Shown one piece after another: positions 50,348-61,328 of a DNA stretch of 64,000 nt (position 1 is the stretch's first letter; every line of letters starts with the position of its first letter). The translations under genes and the position numbers were made by a program. The DNA comes from Rhodanobacteraceae bacterium (GTDB lineage: Bacteria > Pseudomonadota > Gammaproteobacteria > Xanthomonadales > SZUA-5), in the NCBI GenBank assembly GCA_016713135.1, contig JADJPR010000002.1, positions 1 through 64,000 on the forward strand, read 5' to 3'. The notes beneath the pieces are model-generated. The model did not search any database. It was given only the letters and a program-made list of their open reading frames with translations, and had not been told where the DNA came from.

Positions 50348-51472
50348 TCAGCGCTCGATGAGCTCGACGCCTTCCATGCCGGCACTGAGCGTATGCGCGT
50401 CGCCGCCCTGCGCCAGCTTGATGCGCAGGCGCACCTCGTTCGACGAGTCGGCGTGGCGCAGCGCGTCTTCGTAGCTGATCTCGCCGGCCTGGTAGAGCTC
50501 GAACAGGCTCTGGTCGAAGGTGCGCATGCCGAGGTTGGTGGATTCCTTCATCACGTCCTTGAGCTTGTGCACCTCGCCCTGGCGGATGTAGTCCTGCACC
50601 AGCGGGGTGCCGAGCAGCACTTCCATCGCCACCCGGCGGCCCTTGCCGTCCGGCGTCGGAATCAGCTGCTGCGCGACGATACCCTTCAGGTTCAGCGACA
50701 GGTCCATCAGCAACTGCGGCCGGCGGTCTTCGGGGAAGAAGTGCAGGATGCGGTCGATCGCCTGGTTGGCGTTGTTCGCATGCAGGGTGCACAGGCACAA
50801 GTGACCGGTCTCGGCGAAGGTGATCGCGTGCTCCATGGTCTCGCGTGCGCGCACCTCGCCGATCAGGATCACGTCCGGCGCCTGGCGCAGGGTGTTCTTC
50901 AGCGCCAGCTCGAAGGAATCGGTGTCGATGCCGACCTCGCGCTGGGTGATGATGCAGCCCTCGTGCTTGTGCACGAATTCGATCGGGTCCTCGATGGTGA
51001 TGATGTGGCCGGTCGAGTTCTGGTTGCGGTAGCCGAGCATCGCCGCCAGCGAGGTCGTCTTGCCGGTGCCGGTGGCGCCGACGAAGATGATCAGGCCGCG
51101 CTTGGTCATCGCCAGCGTTTTCAGGATCGGCGGCAGGCTGAGCTCATCGAGGGTCGGGATCTTGGTCTCGATGCGGCGCAACACCATGCCGACCTGGTTG
51201 CGCTGGTAGAAGCAGCTGACGCGGAAACGGCCCACGCCCTGCAGGCTGATCGCAAACTGGCACTCGTGGGTCTTTTCGAACTCCTCGCGCTGCGAGGGCG
51301 TCATCACCGAGAGCACCAGGTCGCGGCTCTGCTGCGGCGTCAGTGCGGCCTGGGTGATCGGCGCGATGCGCCCGTGCACCTTGATTGAAGGCGGCACCCC
51401 GGCGGTGATGAACAAGTCCGACGCCTTCTTGTGCACCATCAGCTTCAGGAAGGAATTGAAGTCGATGCTCAT
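50348..51472 (-). CDS. pilU: Type IV pilus ATPase PilU (PilT paralogue)
   Basis: A 374-residue hexameric ATPase for pilus retraction. Walker A is GATGTGKTTSLAAMLG; ITIEDPIEFVHKHEG (Asp box) and LIGEVRARETMEHAITFAETGH (Walker B) follow. HANNANQAIDRILHFFP fits PilU rather than PilT. GGAGGAAA before ATG 51472 sets the start. The stretch after the hypothetical gene leaves 255 bases holding a half repeat. Confidence 0.93.
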   Translation of the reverse strand: MSIDFNSFLKLMVHKKASDLFITAGVPPSIKVHGRIAPITQAALTPQQSRDLVLSVMTPSQREEFEKTHECQFAISLQGVGRFRVSCFYQRNQVGMVLRRIETKIPTLDELSLPPILKTLAMTKRGLIIFVGATGTGKTTSLAAMLGYRNQNSTGHIITIEDPIEFVHKHEGCIITQREVGIDTDSFELALKNTLRQAPDVILIGEVRARETMEHAITFAETGHLCLCTLHANNANQAIDRILHFFPEDRRPQLLMDLSLNLKGIVAQQLIPTPDGKGRRVAMEVLLGTPLVQDYIRQGEVHKLKDVMKESTNLGMRTFDQSLFELYQAGEISYEDALRHADSSNEVRLRIKLAQGGDAHTLSAGMEGVELIER

Positions 51473-51534
51473 CTGCGTTTCCTCCGACCGGGCGCCCGGT
51501 GGTGCACTCCAGCTTGCGGCACCGAGAGGCGATT

Positions 51535-51610
51535 TGGGTTGTGGGTTCTGGGTTCTGGGCAGCGAAACTCGCAACTCGCGACACTGTGGGAGCGGCTTCA
51601 GCCGCGATCG
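51535..51610. repeat. Half copy of the heptamer-arm element with REP stem
   Basis: Only the left arm (GGGTTGTGGGTTCTGGG then GGCAGCGAAACTCGCA) and a REP-like stem CTGTGGGAGCGGCTTCAGCC are present; no right arm follows. It lies between the hypothetical gene and pilU. Confidence 0.7.
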
Positions 51611-51727
51611 AACCACCCTTCTCCAGTGCGGCCTGCGGGTACCACCCGCCACCCACCGGAGCGTCGCCGGATTGTGCCTGATCCCGGGTTCACTGTCTGC
51701 GCTCCAGGCAACCGCCCGGCGCGTTGC

Positions 51728-52822
51728 CTAGGGCGAGTTCGCTTCGGGCCGGTCCCAGGCCGGGACGAAGTCCGCCGGCGGGCTGGCCGGCAGACCCTGC
51801 GCCTTGACCAGCGCCCGTGCGACGCTGAGTTCGGTTGCACCCGGGGCAGACCAGGCGCGGCGCCATTCGCCGAAGGACACCGGCTTGCCAGGCCCCACCC
51901 GCTGCATGCCGGACTCGACCAGCCAGGCGAGATCCCGACGCTGCTGCTGCGCGCGGCGCAGGGCCTCGCTGTCGGCCGGATACAATTGCAGTTCCAGCGC
52001 CAGACCGAGCGAGTGGGTGACGATGGAGTCGCTATGCTCGACCATCCGGCGCGCCAGCGTGCGGCAATCCGCGAGCCACGGGTGTTCTGAGCTGTTTCCC
52101 CCACACCACCACTGCAGCGTGACCAGGTAAGGCATCGCAAGCGCATTGCCCACACCCACCGCAAGAATCACGGGCAGATCTTCCCGACGCACACCTTCCC
52201 AGCCCGGAAGCTCATCGGTTTCCGGCCACTCGTCCGGTAGCGGCACCTTCTGGAGGGAATTCACCAGCATGCGCATCGAGGTCGAGAAGTGGGTGTCGAA
52301 ACGCTTCGCGCCCGCAGCCCGGCGCAGCGCCTCGATCGCCAGCGGGATGGCCCCGGCGGCATCGCGGGCCGGCAGGGTGCCGATCCAGACCACTGCGTTG
52401 TCGGGCTCCAGTTGCCGCAGGCGCGCGAGCATCGCCAGGCGCGCCTGGGCGGTCGCCGCCGCGCCGGCGGTCTTGCGCACCGGCGGATCGAGCAGGGCCC
52501 AGAACAGCAAAGTCGCATCGTCCTGACCGGCCTTCAGCGCGGCGTCCAGCAATCCCTGCGCCCGCTCGCGCAGCGCATCCGAACGGTCTCCGGCGCGCAT
52601 CGACTGGTCGAGCAGCAGGAGTCCGGCGATCCAGCGCTCGCGCGGTGACGGACTGGCCGCCAACCGCTCGACCGCGCGGCCGGTGTATTCCTCCATCGCG
52701 GCTTCCAGGCGCTCGCCCGGCGTCGCGTTGCCAGCGACCGGATCATTGGCCAGCACCGGACCCGCGGCCACGGCCAGCAGGCCCACGAGGCACGCGCGCA
52801 GTAGGGAAAGCGCGCTGCTCAC
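51728..52822 (-). CDS. Hypothetical exported protein between pilT and pilU
   Basis: A 364-residue protein. Residues 1-25 are a signal peptide ending GPVLAND; the mature part is helical and Ala/Leu/Arg-rich, with TPR-like character (KAGQDDATLLFWALLDP, QLEPDNAVVWIGTLPA). The start is GTG 52822, which overlaps the pilT stop in GTGA, so it is coupled to pilT. I do not recognise the family. Confidence 0.7.
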   Translation of the reverse strand: MSSALSLLRACLVGLLAVAAGPVLANDPVAGNATPGERLEAAMEEYTGRAVERLAASPSPRERWIAGLLLLDQSMRAGDRSDALRERAQGLLDAALKAGQDDATLLFWALLDPPVRKTAGAAATAQARLAMLARLRQLEPDNAVVWIGTLPARDAAGAIPLAIEALRRAAGAKRFDTHFSTSMRMLVNSLQKVPLPDEWPETDELPGWEGVRREDLPVILAVGVGNALAMPYLVTLQWWCGGNSSEHPWLADCRTLARRMVEHSDSIVTHSLGLALELQLYPADSEALRRAQQQRRDLAWLVESGMQRVGPGKPVSFGEWRRAWSAPGATELSVARALVKAQGLPASPPADFVPAWDRPEANSP

Positions 52823-53859
52823 GCCTCGAACAGCCGCTTGTCCTTGGCGTAGGTCATCGCCTGCTGGCGCGTGATCAGTCCGCGCTTGACCAGGTCCTGC
52901 AGGCACTGGTCGAGGGTCTGCATGCCGTAGTTGGCGCCGGTCTGGATCGACGAATACATCTGCGCGACCTTGTCCTCGCGGATCAGGTTGCGGATGGCCG
53001 GGATGCCGACCATGATCTCGTGCGCCGCGATGCGGCCGCCGCCGACCTTCTTCAACAGCGACTGCGCGATAACCGCGCGCAGCGATTCGGACAGCATCGA
53101 GCGCACCATCGGCTTTTCGCCGGCGGGGAACACGTCGATGATGCGGTCGATGGTCTTGGCCGCCGACGAGGTGTGCAGGGTACCGAACACCAGGTGACCG
53201 GTCTCCGCGGCGGTCAGCGCCAGGCGGATGGTCTCCAGGTCGCGCAACTCGCCGACCAGAATGTAGTCCGGGTCCTCGCGCAAGGCCGAGCGCAGCGCCT
53301 CGTTGAAGCCGTGCGTGTCGCGGTGGACCTCGCGCTGGTTGATCAGGCACTTGTTCGAGGTGTGCACGAACTCGATCGGGTCTTCCACCGAGAGGATGTG
53401 CGCGTACTCGTTCTTGTTGATGTGGTCGAGCATCGCCGCCAGCGTGGTCGACTTGCCCGAGCCGGTCGGGCCGGTCACCAGGATCAGGCCCTGCGGCTGG
53501 TCGATCAGCTCCTTGAACACCTTCGGCGCGGCGAGGTCTTCGAGGCTCAGGACTTCCGAGGGAATGGTACGGAACACCGCGCCGGCGCCGCGGTTCTGGT
53601 TGAACGCGTTGACGCGGAAGCGCGCCAGGCCGGGGATTTCGAAGGAGAAGTCGACCTCGAGGTATTCCTCGTAGTCGCGGCGCTGCTTGTCCGACATGAT
53701 GTCGTAGACGAGGCCGTGCACCGACTTGTGGTCGAGTGCCGGAATGTTGATGCGGCGCACATCGCCGTCGACCCGGATCATCGGCGGCAGGCCGGCCGAC
53801 AGGTGCAGGTCGGAGGCCTTGTTCTTGACGCTGAAGGCCAATAACTCGGCGATATCCAT
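52819..53859 (-). CDS. pilT: Type IV pilus twitching motility ATPase PilT
   Basis: A 346-residue retraction ATPase. VTGPTGSGKSTTLAAM is Walker A, SVEDPIEFVHTSNKCLINQREV the Asp box, YILVGELRDLETIRLALTAAETGH Walker B, and GTLHTSSAAKTIDRIIDVFP the His box (segments given only in part). ATG 53859 has AAGGGGG. TATACT at 53892-53897 (reverse strand) is a possible -10 box. It is divergent from yggS, the usual order. Confidence 0.96.
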   Translation of the reverse strand: MDIAELLAFSVKNKASDLHLSAGLPPMIRVDGDVRRINIPALDHKSVHGLVYDIMSDKQRRDYEEYLEVDFSFEIPGLARFRVNAFNQNRGAGAVFRTIPSEVLSLEDLAAPKVFKELIDQPQGLILVTGPTGSGKSTTLAAMLDHINKNEYAHILSVEDPIEFVHTSNKCLINQREVHRDTHGFNEALRSALREDPDYILVGELRDLETIRLALTAAETGHLVFGTLHTSSAAKTIDRIIDVFPAGEKPMVRSMLSESLRAVIAQSLLKKVGGGRIAAHEIMVGIPAIRNLIREDKVAQMYSSIQTGANYGMQTLDQCLQDLVKRGLITRQQAMTYAKDKRLFEA

Positions 53860-53977
53860 GAGTCCCCCTTGCCACGCTCGGATGCCGATCGAGTATAGCC
53901 ACGTCGGCTGCATCAGCGGTTGACTTCGGCCAATCGAACCGCAGTATCGAGCGACTCCTCGGCCAGAGTTTCCGACC

Positions 53978-54649
53978 ATGCCTGACGCAGCGGCCCAGCG
54001 CCTTGCATCGATCCGCCAGCGCATTGCCGCGGTCGCGCAGGGGCGAACGGCGACACTGGTGGCGGTCAGCAAGACCCAGCCCGCGGCGCGCGTGCGCGCG
54101 ATGCATGCGGCGGGGCAGACCGTGTTCGGCGAGAACTATGTGCAGGAGGCACTCGCCAAGATGACGGAACTGGCGGATTGCACCATCGAGTGGCATCTGA
54201 TCGGCCCGCTGCAATCGAACAAATGCCGCGAGGTGGCCGAACATTTCGACTGGATGCAGACCCTGGACCGCGCCAAGTTGATCCCCCTGCTCGCGCGCCA
54301 TCGGCCAGACGGAAGCGCGCCGCTCAACGTACTGGTGCAAGTCAACCTGGACGATGAAGACAGCAAGTCCGGCGCCCATCCGGCCGACATCGACGCCCTG
54401 GCCGACGCGGTCGCGCGCCAACCGCGCCTGCGCCTGCGCGGCCTGATGTCGATTCCAAAGCCCTGGCCGGATCCAGACCAACGTCGCGCCGGCTTCCGGG
54501 CACTGCACGCCATGTTCCAGGCGCTGAAGCAACGCCACCCCGGCATCGACACCCTGTCGATGGGCATGAGCGATGACTTCGAATTCGCCCTGGCCGAGGG
54601 CGCGACGATGGTGCGCGTGGGGTCGGCGCTATTCGGGCCCAGGGGCTGA
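53978..54649 (+). CDS. yggS: YggS-family pyridoxal phosphate homeostasis protein
   Basis: A 223-residue PLP-binding protein of the alanine-racemase fold. VAVSKTQPAARV carries the PLP lysine (about residue 30); FGENYVQEA, WHLIGPLQSNK and LSMGMSDDFEFALAEGATMVRVGSALFG are diagnostic. TTGACT at about 53929 may be its -35 box. The gene is divergent from pilT. Confidence 0.95.
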   Translation: MPDAAAQRLASIRQRIAAVAQGRTATLVAVSKTQPAARVRAMHAAGQTVFGENYVQEALAKMTELADCTIEWHLIGPLQSNKCREVAEHFDWMQTLDRAKLIPLLARHRPDGSAPLNVLVQVNLDDEDSKSGAHPADIDALADAVARQPRLRLRGLMSIPKPWPDPDQRRAGFRALHAMFQALKQRHPGIDTLSMGMSDDFEFALAEGATMVRVGSALFGPRG

Positions 54650-54653
54650 GAGC

Positions 54654-55440
<787 letters not shown>

Positions 55441-55442
55441 TC

Positions 55443-58241
55443 TCAGACGCCCGCATTCTGCAGCAGCCGCTGCAGTTCCTCGGCGGCACGCCGGAACTCG
55501 GTGCCGGCCTGACGCGCCATTCCGATGGAATCGCGCAGGGTGCCCGCGCGGGCGCCGTGCTCGATCAACTTGGCCAGATCCGACAGAGCCATGGCGCCGA
55601 GATTGGCGCTGGTCGACTTCAGCGAATGAGCTGGAGCGATCATCGCCTGCACGTCGCCGCGCTCGGCGGCAGCCACCAGGATGCCGAGGTTCTTTGGCGT
55701 GTCCTCCAGGTAGACCTTGACCAGCGAGGTGAATTCGCTGCCCATGACATCGATCAATTCGTTGACGATGGCTTCGTTGATTGCGGGCGTCGACGGCGAC
55801 AATTTGACCGGTTCGGTCTGGCGCACCGCGGAGTGCAGTTTTTCGGCCTCGGGCGCCCGGGGCTGGGCCGGCGGCGCCTCGACCTTGCGGTGCTTCGGCA
55901 TCCATTTGCGGATGGTTTGTTCCAGCAGGCCGCGGTTGAGCGGCTTGGACATGTAGTCATCCATGCCGGAGGCGAGGCACTTCTCGCGGTCGCCCGCCAT
56001 CGCATTGGCCGTCATCGCGATGATCGGGATGCGCGGCATACTGCGCTCCTGCTCCAGGGTGCGCCGCGAGCGGGTGGCGGTGTAGCCATCCATCACCGGC
56101 ATCTGGCAATCCATCAGCACGACGTCATAGACGCCGCGCCCCATCATCTCGAAACCTTCCTTGCCATTCTCGGCGATGTCGTAGGTGATCCCGATCAAGC
56201 TGAGCAGCCGCTGCGCCACCTGGCGGTTGACCGGATTGTCCTCGACCAGCAGCGCATGCCCGGCGAGTTTCGCCTGCGCCGCCGGTTCAGCTTCTTCCGC
56301 GGCCGATCGCGTGGCAGCGGCAGCTGAGTCATCGACACCCAGCCGGGCGGCCTCATCCAGCAAGCTGAAACGGCGTTCGCTGCCCGACTCGACTTGCAGC
56401 AGCTTGTTGAGGACGGCCTGCAGCTCTGACTCGCTGAACTGCCGCTTGAGCACCGCGCCACGGTGCGGCTCCACCTGCAACTCGGCCGGATTGGGCTCGT
56501 CCCCCTCGACGAACACCATGCGGATGCGTTCCAGCGCCGGTTCGCGGCTTACATTCCTGGCCAAGGCGGCAGCGGTCGGGCGCATGCTGCCCACATCCAC
56601 CAGGACCACGTCGAAAGCCCAGTTCTCGCCCAGTGTGGCCGAGGACTTGAGCTTGCTGAGCGCATCCGCCGCCGTGTTGGTCGCAATCTGGCTGATGTTC
56701 CAGTTCTGGCAGTAGCCAGTCAGCCGCTGGGTCAGCCGGGCATCCGCGCTGACAATCAGCGCGCGCGAACCGGACAGATCGCGGCGATTGGCGCTGACAT
56801 CACCGATGGCCTTCTGGAACGGCGCGCTGAACCAGAATACCGAGCCTTTGCCGACCTCGCTCTTGAGCCCGATCTTGCCGCCCATCAGTTCCACGATGCG
56901 CTTGCAGATCACCAGGCCGAGGCCCGTGCCACCGTAGTTGCGAGTGGTGGAAGTGTCGGCCTGGGAGAAGGGCTGGAACAGGCGCTCGGACTTCTCCGGC
57001 GAAATCCCGACGCCGGTGTCGCGCACGGCGAACAGGATCTCGCTGGTGGTGCGGGTCTCACCGCGCTTGCTCACCTGGATCTGCACCGAGCCCTTGTCGG
57101 TGAACTTGATTGCGTTGCTGACCAGGTTGAACAACACCTGACGCAGGCGGACCGAATCACCACGGCAGGCCAACCGCACATTGGGATCGAAAGCGACCGC
57201 CAACTTGAGGCCTTTGGCGTCGGCGGCCTTCTCCATCAGGCGCACCACCGAGTCGACCACCTCCTTGAGGTTGATGCCGACGTTCTCCAGCTCCAGCTTG
57301 TTGGCCTCGATCTTCGAGTAATCGAGGATGTCGTCAATGATGCGCAGCAGGTGCTTGGCCGAGGTGTACGCGGTGTTGAGGTATTCGCGCTGATCCGGGC
57401 CGAGCTTGGTATCCCGCAGGATCTCGAGCAGCGGGATGATGCCGTTCAGCGGCGTGCGCATCTCATGGCTCATGGTCGCGAGGAACTCGCCCTTGGCCAT
57501 GTTCGCGGCTTCGGCAACCTGCTTGGCAGCCTCCATTTCCTTCTCGAGGTTGCGGTGGCGCTCGAGTTCGGTGCGCAACTGGACGATCTCGGTCTGCTCG
57601 GCGGCGGTCAGCCCCGGCTGGCGGTCGCGGTCGCGTTCACGCTCGGCGCGCGACGCGGCGTACTCCGCCAGGAACGGCGGTTGCGCCACACGTGCCTCGG
57701 CGTCGGCGATCGCCGCCACGCGCCGCCCGAGAAGCAGATTGAGGATGACCAGCAGCACGGCCAGCAATGCGGCGGACCACTCGGCCTCGCGCCCACCCAG
57801 CAGCAGGAAGATCATCGGCGCCAGCAGGACCACGAGGACACCGATGAGCAACAACAGTTCGGTCGCGAACAGCCAGACGCTCGCGGTCGCCAGCCCGGCG
57901 ATGGTGAGGATCATCGGCATGTTGTAGGCGCCGCTCGGCAGCATGCCAAGCATCACCGCGCCGATTCCCCAGCTCAGCGAACTGGTGATCAGCACACCCT
58001 CGGCGATCTGGAAGGAACGCTCGCTGTCATGCTCGCGACGGATCCACGCCCAGGCCGCGACCACGCACAGCGCAAAATGCACGCCCAGCCAGACGGCCAG
58101 CGTCCCCATCGGCGCCCAGGAGCGCACCGAGAAAACCGTCAGGAGCGCGAACACCAGGCTGCCGCTGCACCAGTAAAGGACGGCATCGACGCCCTTCTGG
58201 CGACGCCATTCCAGTGCCCCGAGCTGCCCTGTCTGTTGCAT
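55443..58241 (-). CDS. Hybrid sensor histidine kinase with receiver domains and HPt
   Basis: A 932-residue membrane phosphorelay kinase. Five or six membrane helices cover residues 22-175, a coiled coil runs 212-248, the dimerisation domain has H259 (MSHEMRTPLNGI), and the ATPase domain has LVSNAIKF, DTGVGIS and GGTGLGLV. A weak receiver (about 490-605, D549) precedes a full receiver with phosphoacceptor D711 (LMDCQMPVMDG), and a C-terminal HPt domain has H872 (AHSLKSTSANLG). It lies 38 bases downstream of the FimX-like gene, likely one operon. Confidence 0.93.
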   Translation of the reverse strand: MQQTGQLGALEWRRQKGVDAVLYWCSGSLVFALLTVFSVRSWAPMGTLAVWLGVHFALCVVAAWAWIRREHDSERSFQIAEGVLITSSLSWGIGAVMLGMLPSGAYNMPMILTIAGLATASVWLFATELLLLIGVLVVLLAPMIFLLLGGREAEWSAALLAVLLVILNLLLGRRVAAIADAEARVAQPPFLAEYAASRAERERDRDRQPGLTAAEQTEIVQLRTELERHRNLEKEMEAAKQVAEAANMAKGEFLATMSHEMRTPLNGIIPLLEILRDTKLGPDQREYLNTAYTSAKHLLRIIDDILDYSKIEANKLELENVGINLKEVVDSVVRLMEKAADAKGLKLAVAFDPNVRLACRGDSVRLRQVLFNLVSNAIKFTDKGSVQIQVSKRGETRTTSEILFAVRDTGVGISPEKSERLFQPFSQADTSTTRNYGGTGLGLVICKRIVELMGGKIGLKSEVGKGSVFWFSAPFQKAIGDVSANRRDLSGSRALIVSADARLTQRLTGYCQNWNISQIATNTAADALSKLKSSATLGENWAFDVVLVDVGSMRPTAAALARNVSREPALERIRMVFVEGDEPNPAELQVEPHRGAVLKRQFSESELQAVLNKLLQVESGSERRFSLLDEAARLGVDDSAAAATRSAAEEAEPAAQAKLAGHALLVEDNPVNRQVAQRLLSLIGITYDIAENGKEGFEMMGRGVYDVVLMDCQMPVMDGYTATRSRRTLEQERSMPRIPIIAMTANAMAGDREKCLASGMDDYMSKPLNRGLLEQTIRKWMPKHRKVEAPPAQPRAPEAEKLHSAVRQTEPVKLSPSTPAINEAIVNELIDVMGSEFTSLVKVYLEDTPKNLGILVAAAERGDVQAMIAPAHSLKSTSANLGAMALSDLAKLIEHGARAGTLRDSIGMARQAGTEFRRAAEELQRLLQNAGV

Positions 58242-58279
58242 GCTGCCCCCTCGTCTCGCGGTTGCGCCGGATCAGCCGT

Positions 58280-61048
58280 CTACAATGCCGATGCGCTGAA
58301 GTCGAAACCGAGTTCGGCACCCGGCTGTTGCACGAAATTACCCTGGATCAGGTCCACGCCCATCGTCCACAGCGAGGCCGCAGCTTGCGCGGTCTCGACC
58401 TTGGGCGCGATCACCGCACGTCCGCCATCATGGGCGGCACGCACCACCGTGCGCAGCTCCGCAGAGTGCACGACGATGCCGTTGTCGCGAGTGTACTTGT
58501 CGGACAGCTTGAGATAGTCGGCCGGAAGCACGCCCAGGAGTTGCAGCGCCGTCAGCCCGCCATCGAACTCGTCGATCACCACGCGCATGCCGAGCTTGCG
58601 CACGGCCTCGAAATAAGCCATCGACTCGCGCATCCGGGCGAGCACCTCGCTCAGCTTCAATTCCATGGCCAATGCATCCGGCGGCACCCGGCGCGTCTCC
58701 AGCAACTGGCGCAGCCAGGCGATGCGTTCGCCATCCAGGGTGCTCTCCACCGACTGGTTGACGAACAGCCGCACCGGCCGCCCCGCGCGCTTGCGCTCCT
58801 CGATCACGCGCAGGCACTTGCCCAGGCACCAGCGGTCAATGGCCGCGACCAGATCGGCGCCGCGCGCAGCATCGATGATGGTTTGCGCGCCGATGATCTC
58901 CCCGGAATCGCCACGCAGGCGCAGCAACACTTCGTACTGCTCCTCGCCAGTCGAATGCAAGGAGACGATCGGCTGGAACAGCAACTGGAAACCATCGCCG
59001 TCGAGCGCGCGGCGTATGGCCGCGACGAGTTCGCTGCCCGCCGCGGCCAACACCTCGGGGCGATAGACCGCGACATTGCCGCCAGGCAGTGAACTGGCGC
59101 GTGCGCAGGCCCGCTCGGCGGCGTTCAGCATGTCGGCGGCATCGGCCATCTGCGGCGTGAATGCGGCAACACCGATGCGCGCCGAAATCGGCACCCGCAG
59201 GCGCTCGACCTCGATCTGCTCATGACTCAGGCGCTCGGCCATCTGACGCGCGAGCGTCTCGAGTTCGGCAAGGTCGCGCACCGGACTCAACAGCAGGAAG
59301 GAGGAATCGCCATAGCGGGCAGCCAGTTCATCCGGACGCGCGAAACTGGCAATGGTGGCGCTGACCTGGCGCATCACCGGCTCATAGGCCGCCAGCCCGC
59401 GCTGTTCGCGCACCGCGTGCGCACCCTCGACCTCGACGAACAGCACGCCGCCGGACTGCTGGCCACGATCCTCGTGCGCCAGCAACTCGTTCAGACGGTC
59501 GATGACATAAGTCCGATGGTACAGGCCAGTGGTCGAGTCCTTGGGGTCGAGCACTCGCTTGCGCGCCAGCAGCCGCGCCCGCCTCGCGCGATTGGTGACC
59601 GCCGAGATCAGGTACTTGGGACGAATCGGCTTGGCCAGGAAATCGTCGCCGCCGGCAGACAGCGCCTCATAATGCTTTTCCGAATCCTGCTCGCCCGACA
59701 GGAACACGATCGGCGTGTTGATGAACTGATCGCGCTAGCGAATGATCGCCGTGAGTTCCATGCCGGTGATGTTCGGCATGTAGAGGTCCATCAACACCAG
59801 ATCGGGCTTGAAGCGTTCCAACCGGTCGAGGGTCTCCAGCGGCTCGGTGACGGCAAGGGTATCCATGCCCGCCTTGCGCAACACCGATTCGGCGAACATC
59901 GCCTGCGAGCGGTCGTCCTCAACGATCATCACGCGGAAAGGATTCTCGCTGTCCGTCTCGACCATTTCGCGGACGCGCAGCGAGGCCTCGTGCGCAGGCA
60001 TCGGCATCGGAATGAAGGCGTCGACACCTGCGCGCATCGCCTTCAGCCGCGCGTTGAGGTCGTTATGTTCGGAGAAGGCCAGCAGCGGCAGCTTGCCGTT
60101 GACGCGCTGGCGAACCCGCTTCACGAACTCGCCCAGGTGCTCGATCTCTTCAAAGAAGCCCGCGTCGATCACGATCAGGTCGGGCGCGAGGGACCCGAGC
60201 ATCTCCTTGATCTCTTCCGAGCTTTCGAGGCGGTCGACGGCATAACCCAGCTGGCCAAGTGCCTGCGTCAGCTCGCGACCGAAAGGCGCAATGTCCGAGA
60301 GATAGAAGATACGGCCGGTCCGCGGCCTGACCACCGGCTTGTCGACGACCGGCTCGGCAGGCGTCGATACGGGTGCGGGAGTCGCCGGCGCGATGGGCTC
60401 CGGGCGCACCTGGGTACGTTCGGCCGAATGCGCGGCGTCGAGGGCGAAGACCGAGCCGGCATTGACCAGCCTGGGTTCGCCAGACTCGGCGCTGGCAAAA
60501 CTGGCGACATCGCGGCTGCCGGGCGCCCAGCCGCTGACGCCTGCCGCATGCGCGGCCGGTGCCTGGCCATGCGTCTCGCTGGTGATCACCGCAACCTCAC
60601 GGTGACTGAACCTGCGCCAGTACTCCTCCGGCGGCCGCAGCGAACCTGCGCCGAGCAGGTACCCAAACCGTTCCGGCTGCGGAACCAGGAAATCGCGCGC
60701 GCTGCGGGTCACCGGTGCCGGCGGCTCCGCCACTGCCATCAGGGTTTCGAGGTGCCCTTCGATCGCGGTGCGGTCCTCGGCCGTGGGCATGCGCAACTGG
60801 CGGATCAACGGTTCCAGCAGGCGCTCGACCTGGAACAGCCGCTCGCTCGCGTCGAGCATTCCATAGCGTCCGGCGGCGCCCGCCAGGCCTTGGACATCCT
60901 GGTAAAGCAAGGTGACCGTATTGACGTCCCAGACGCCCCGGCAAACACGGTGCCCGCGCTTGCGCACCGCCTCGATTCGTCGCGGCAGATGCTTCAGAAA
61001 TGCCTGACGCAGCTCGGCGTTTTGCTGGGTGTCATCCTTGGGCAGCAC
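58280..61048 (-). pseudogene. FimX-like response regulator with degenerate GGDEF and EAL domains, interrupted by an amber codon
   Basis: The full frame spans 923 codons with one TAG at 59735-59737 (codon 438). Order: an HPt-like region (residues 5-105) with Gln (Q53) where the histidine should be; a weak receiver (about 245-360); a receiver with FRVMIVEDD and D421, cut by the amber; then DxTGLYHR-type GGDEF domain reduced to RYGDSSF; and an EAL domain with EVLLRL for EAL, VIDEFDGG for DDFG and QGNFVQQ. Both catalytic centres are degraded, as in the c-di-GMP receptor FimX. RDQFINTPIVFLSGEQD continues directly after the stop, so a glutamine CAG was likely the ancestral codon. Confidence 0.8.
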
Positions 61049-61328
61049 GGCAAGCTCTGGACACGCGGGATCGACCGACTATACCAGCGGGCTCCGGGCA
61101 CGAAAGCCCGCCAAACGTGGAAGCCACGCGCAGGCTCGCGCCCGCTGTGGATGCATCCTGACCGACGATTGCGAGGGCTGCATGAACGACACCCCGTAGC
61201 TGCTTGTCTGGTGGCAAAGGCGGCGTCTATAAGCCCTCTCCCGCCATGCATCGTCCATTCGCGTGAATCGTCTGATGCCTTTACCCAGCGCCTGGCAGCG
61301 GCACTCCCGTTCCTTGGGGATGTGAAGA

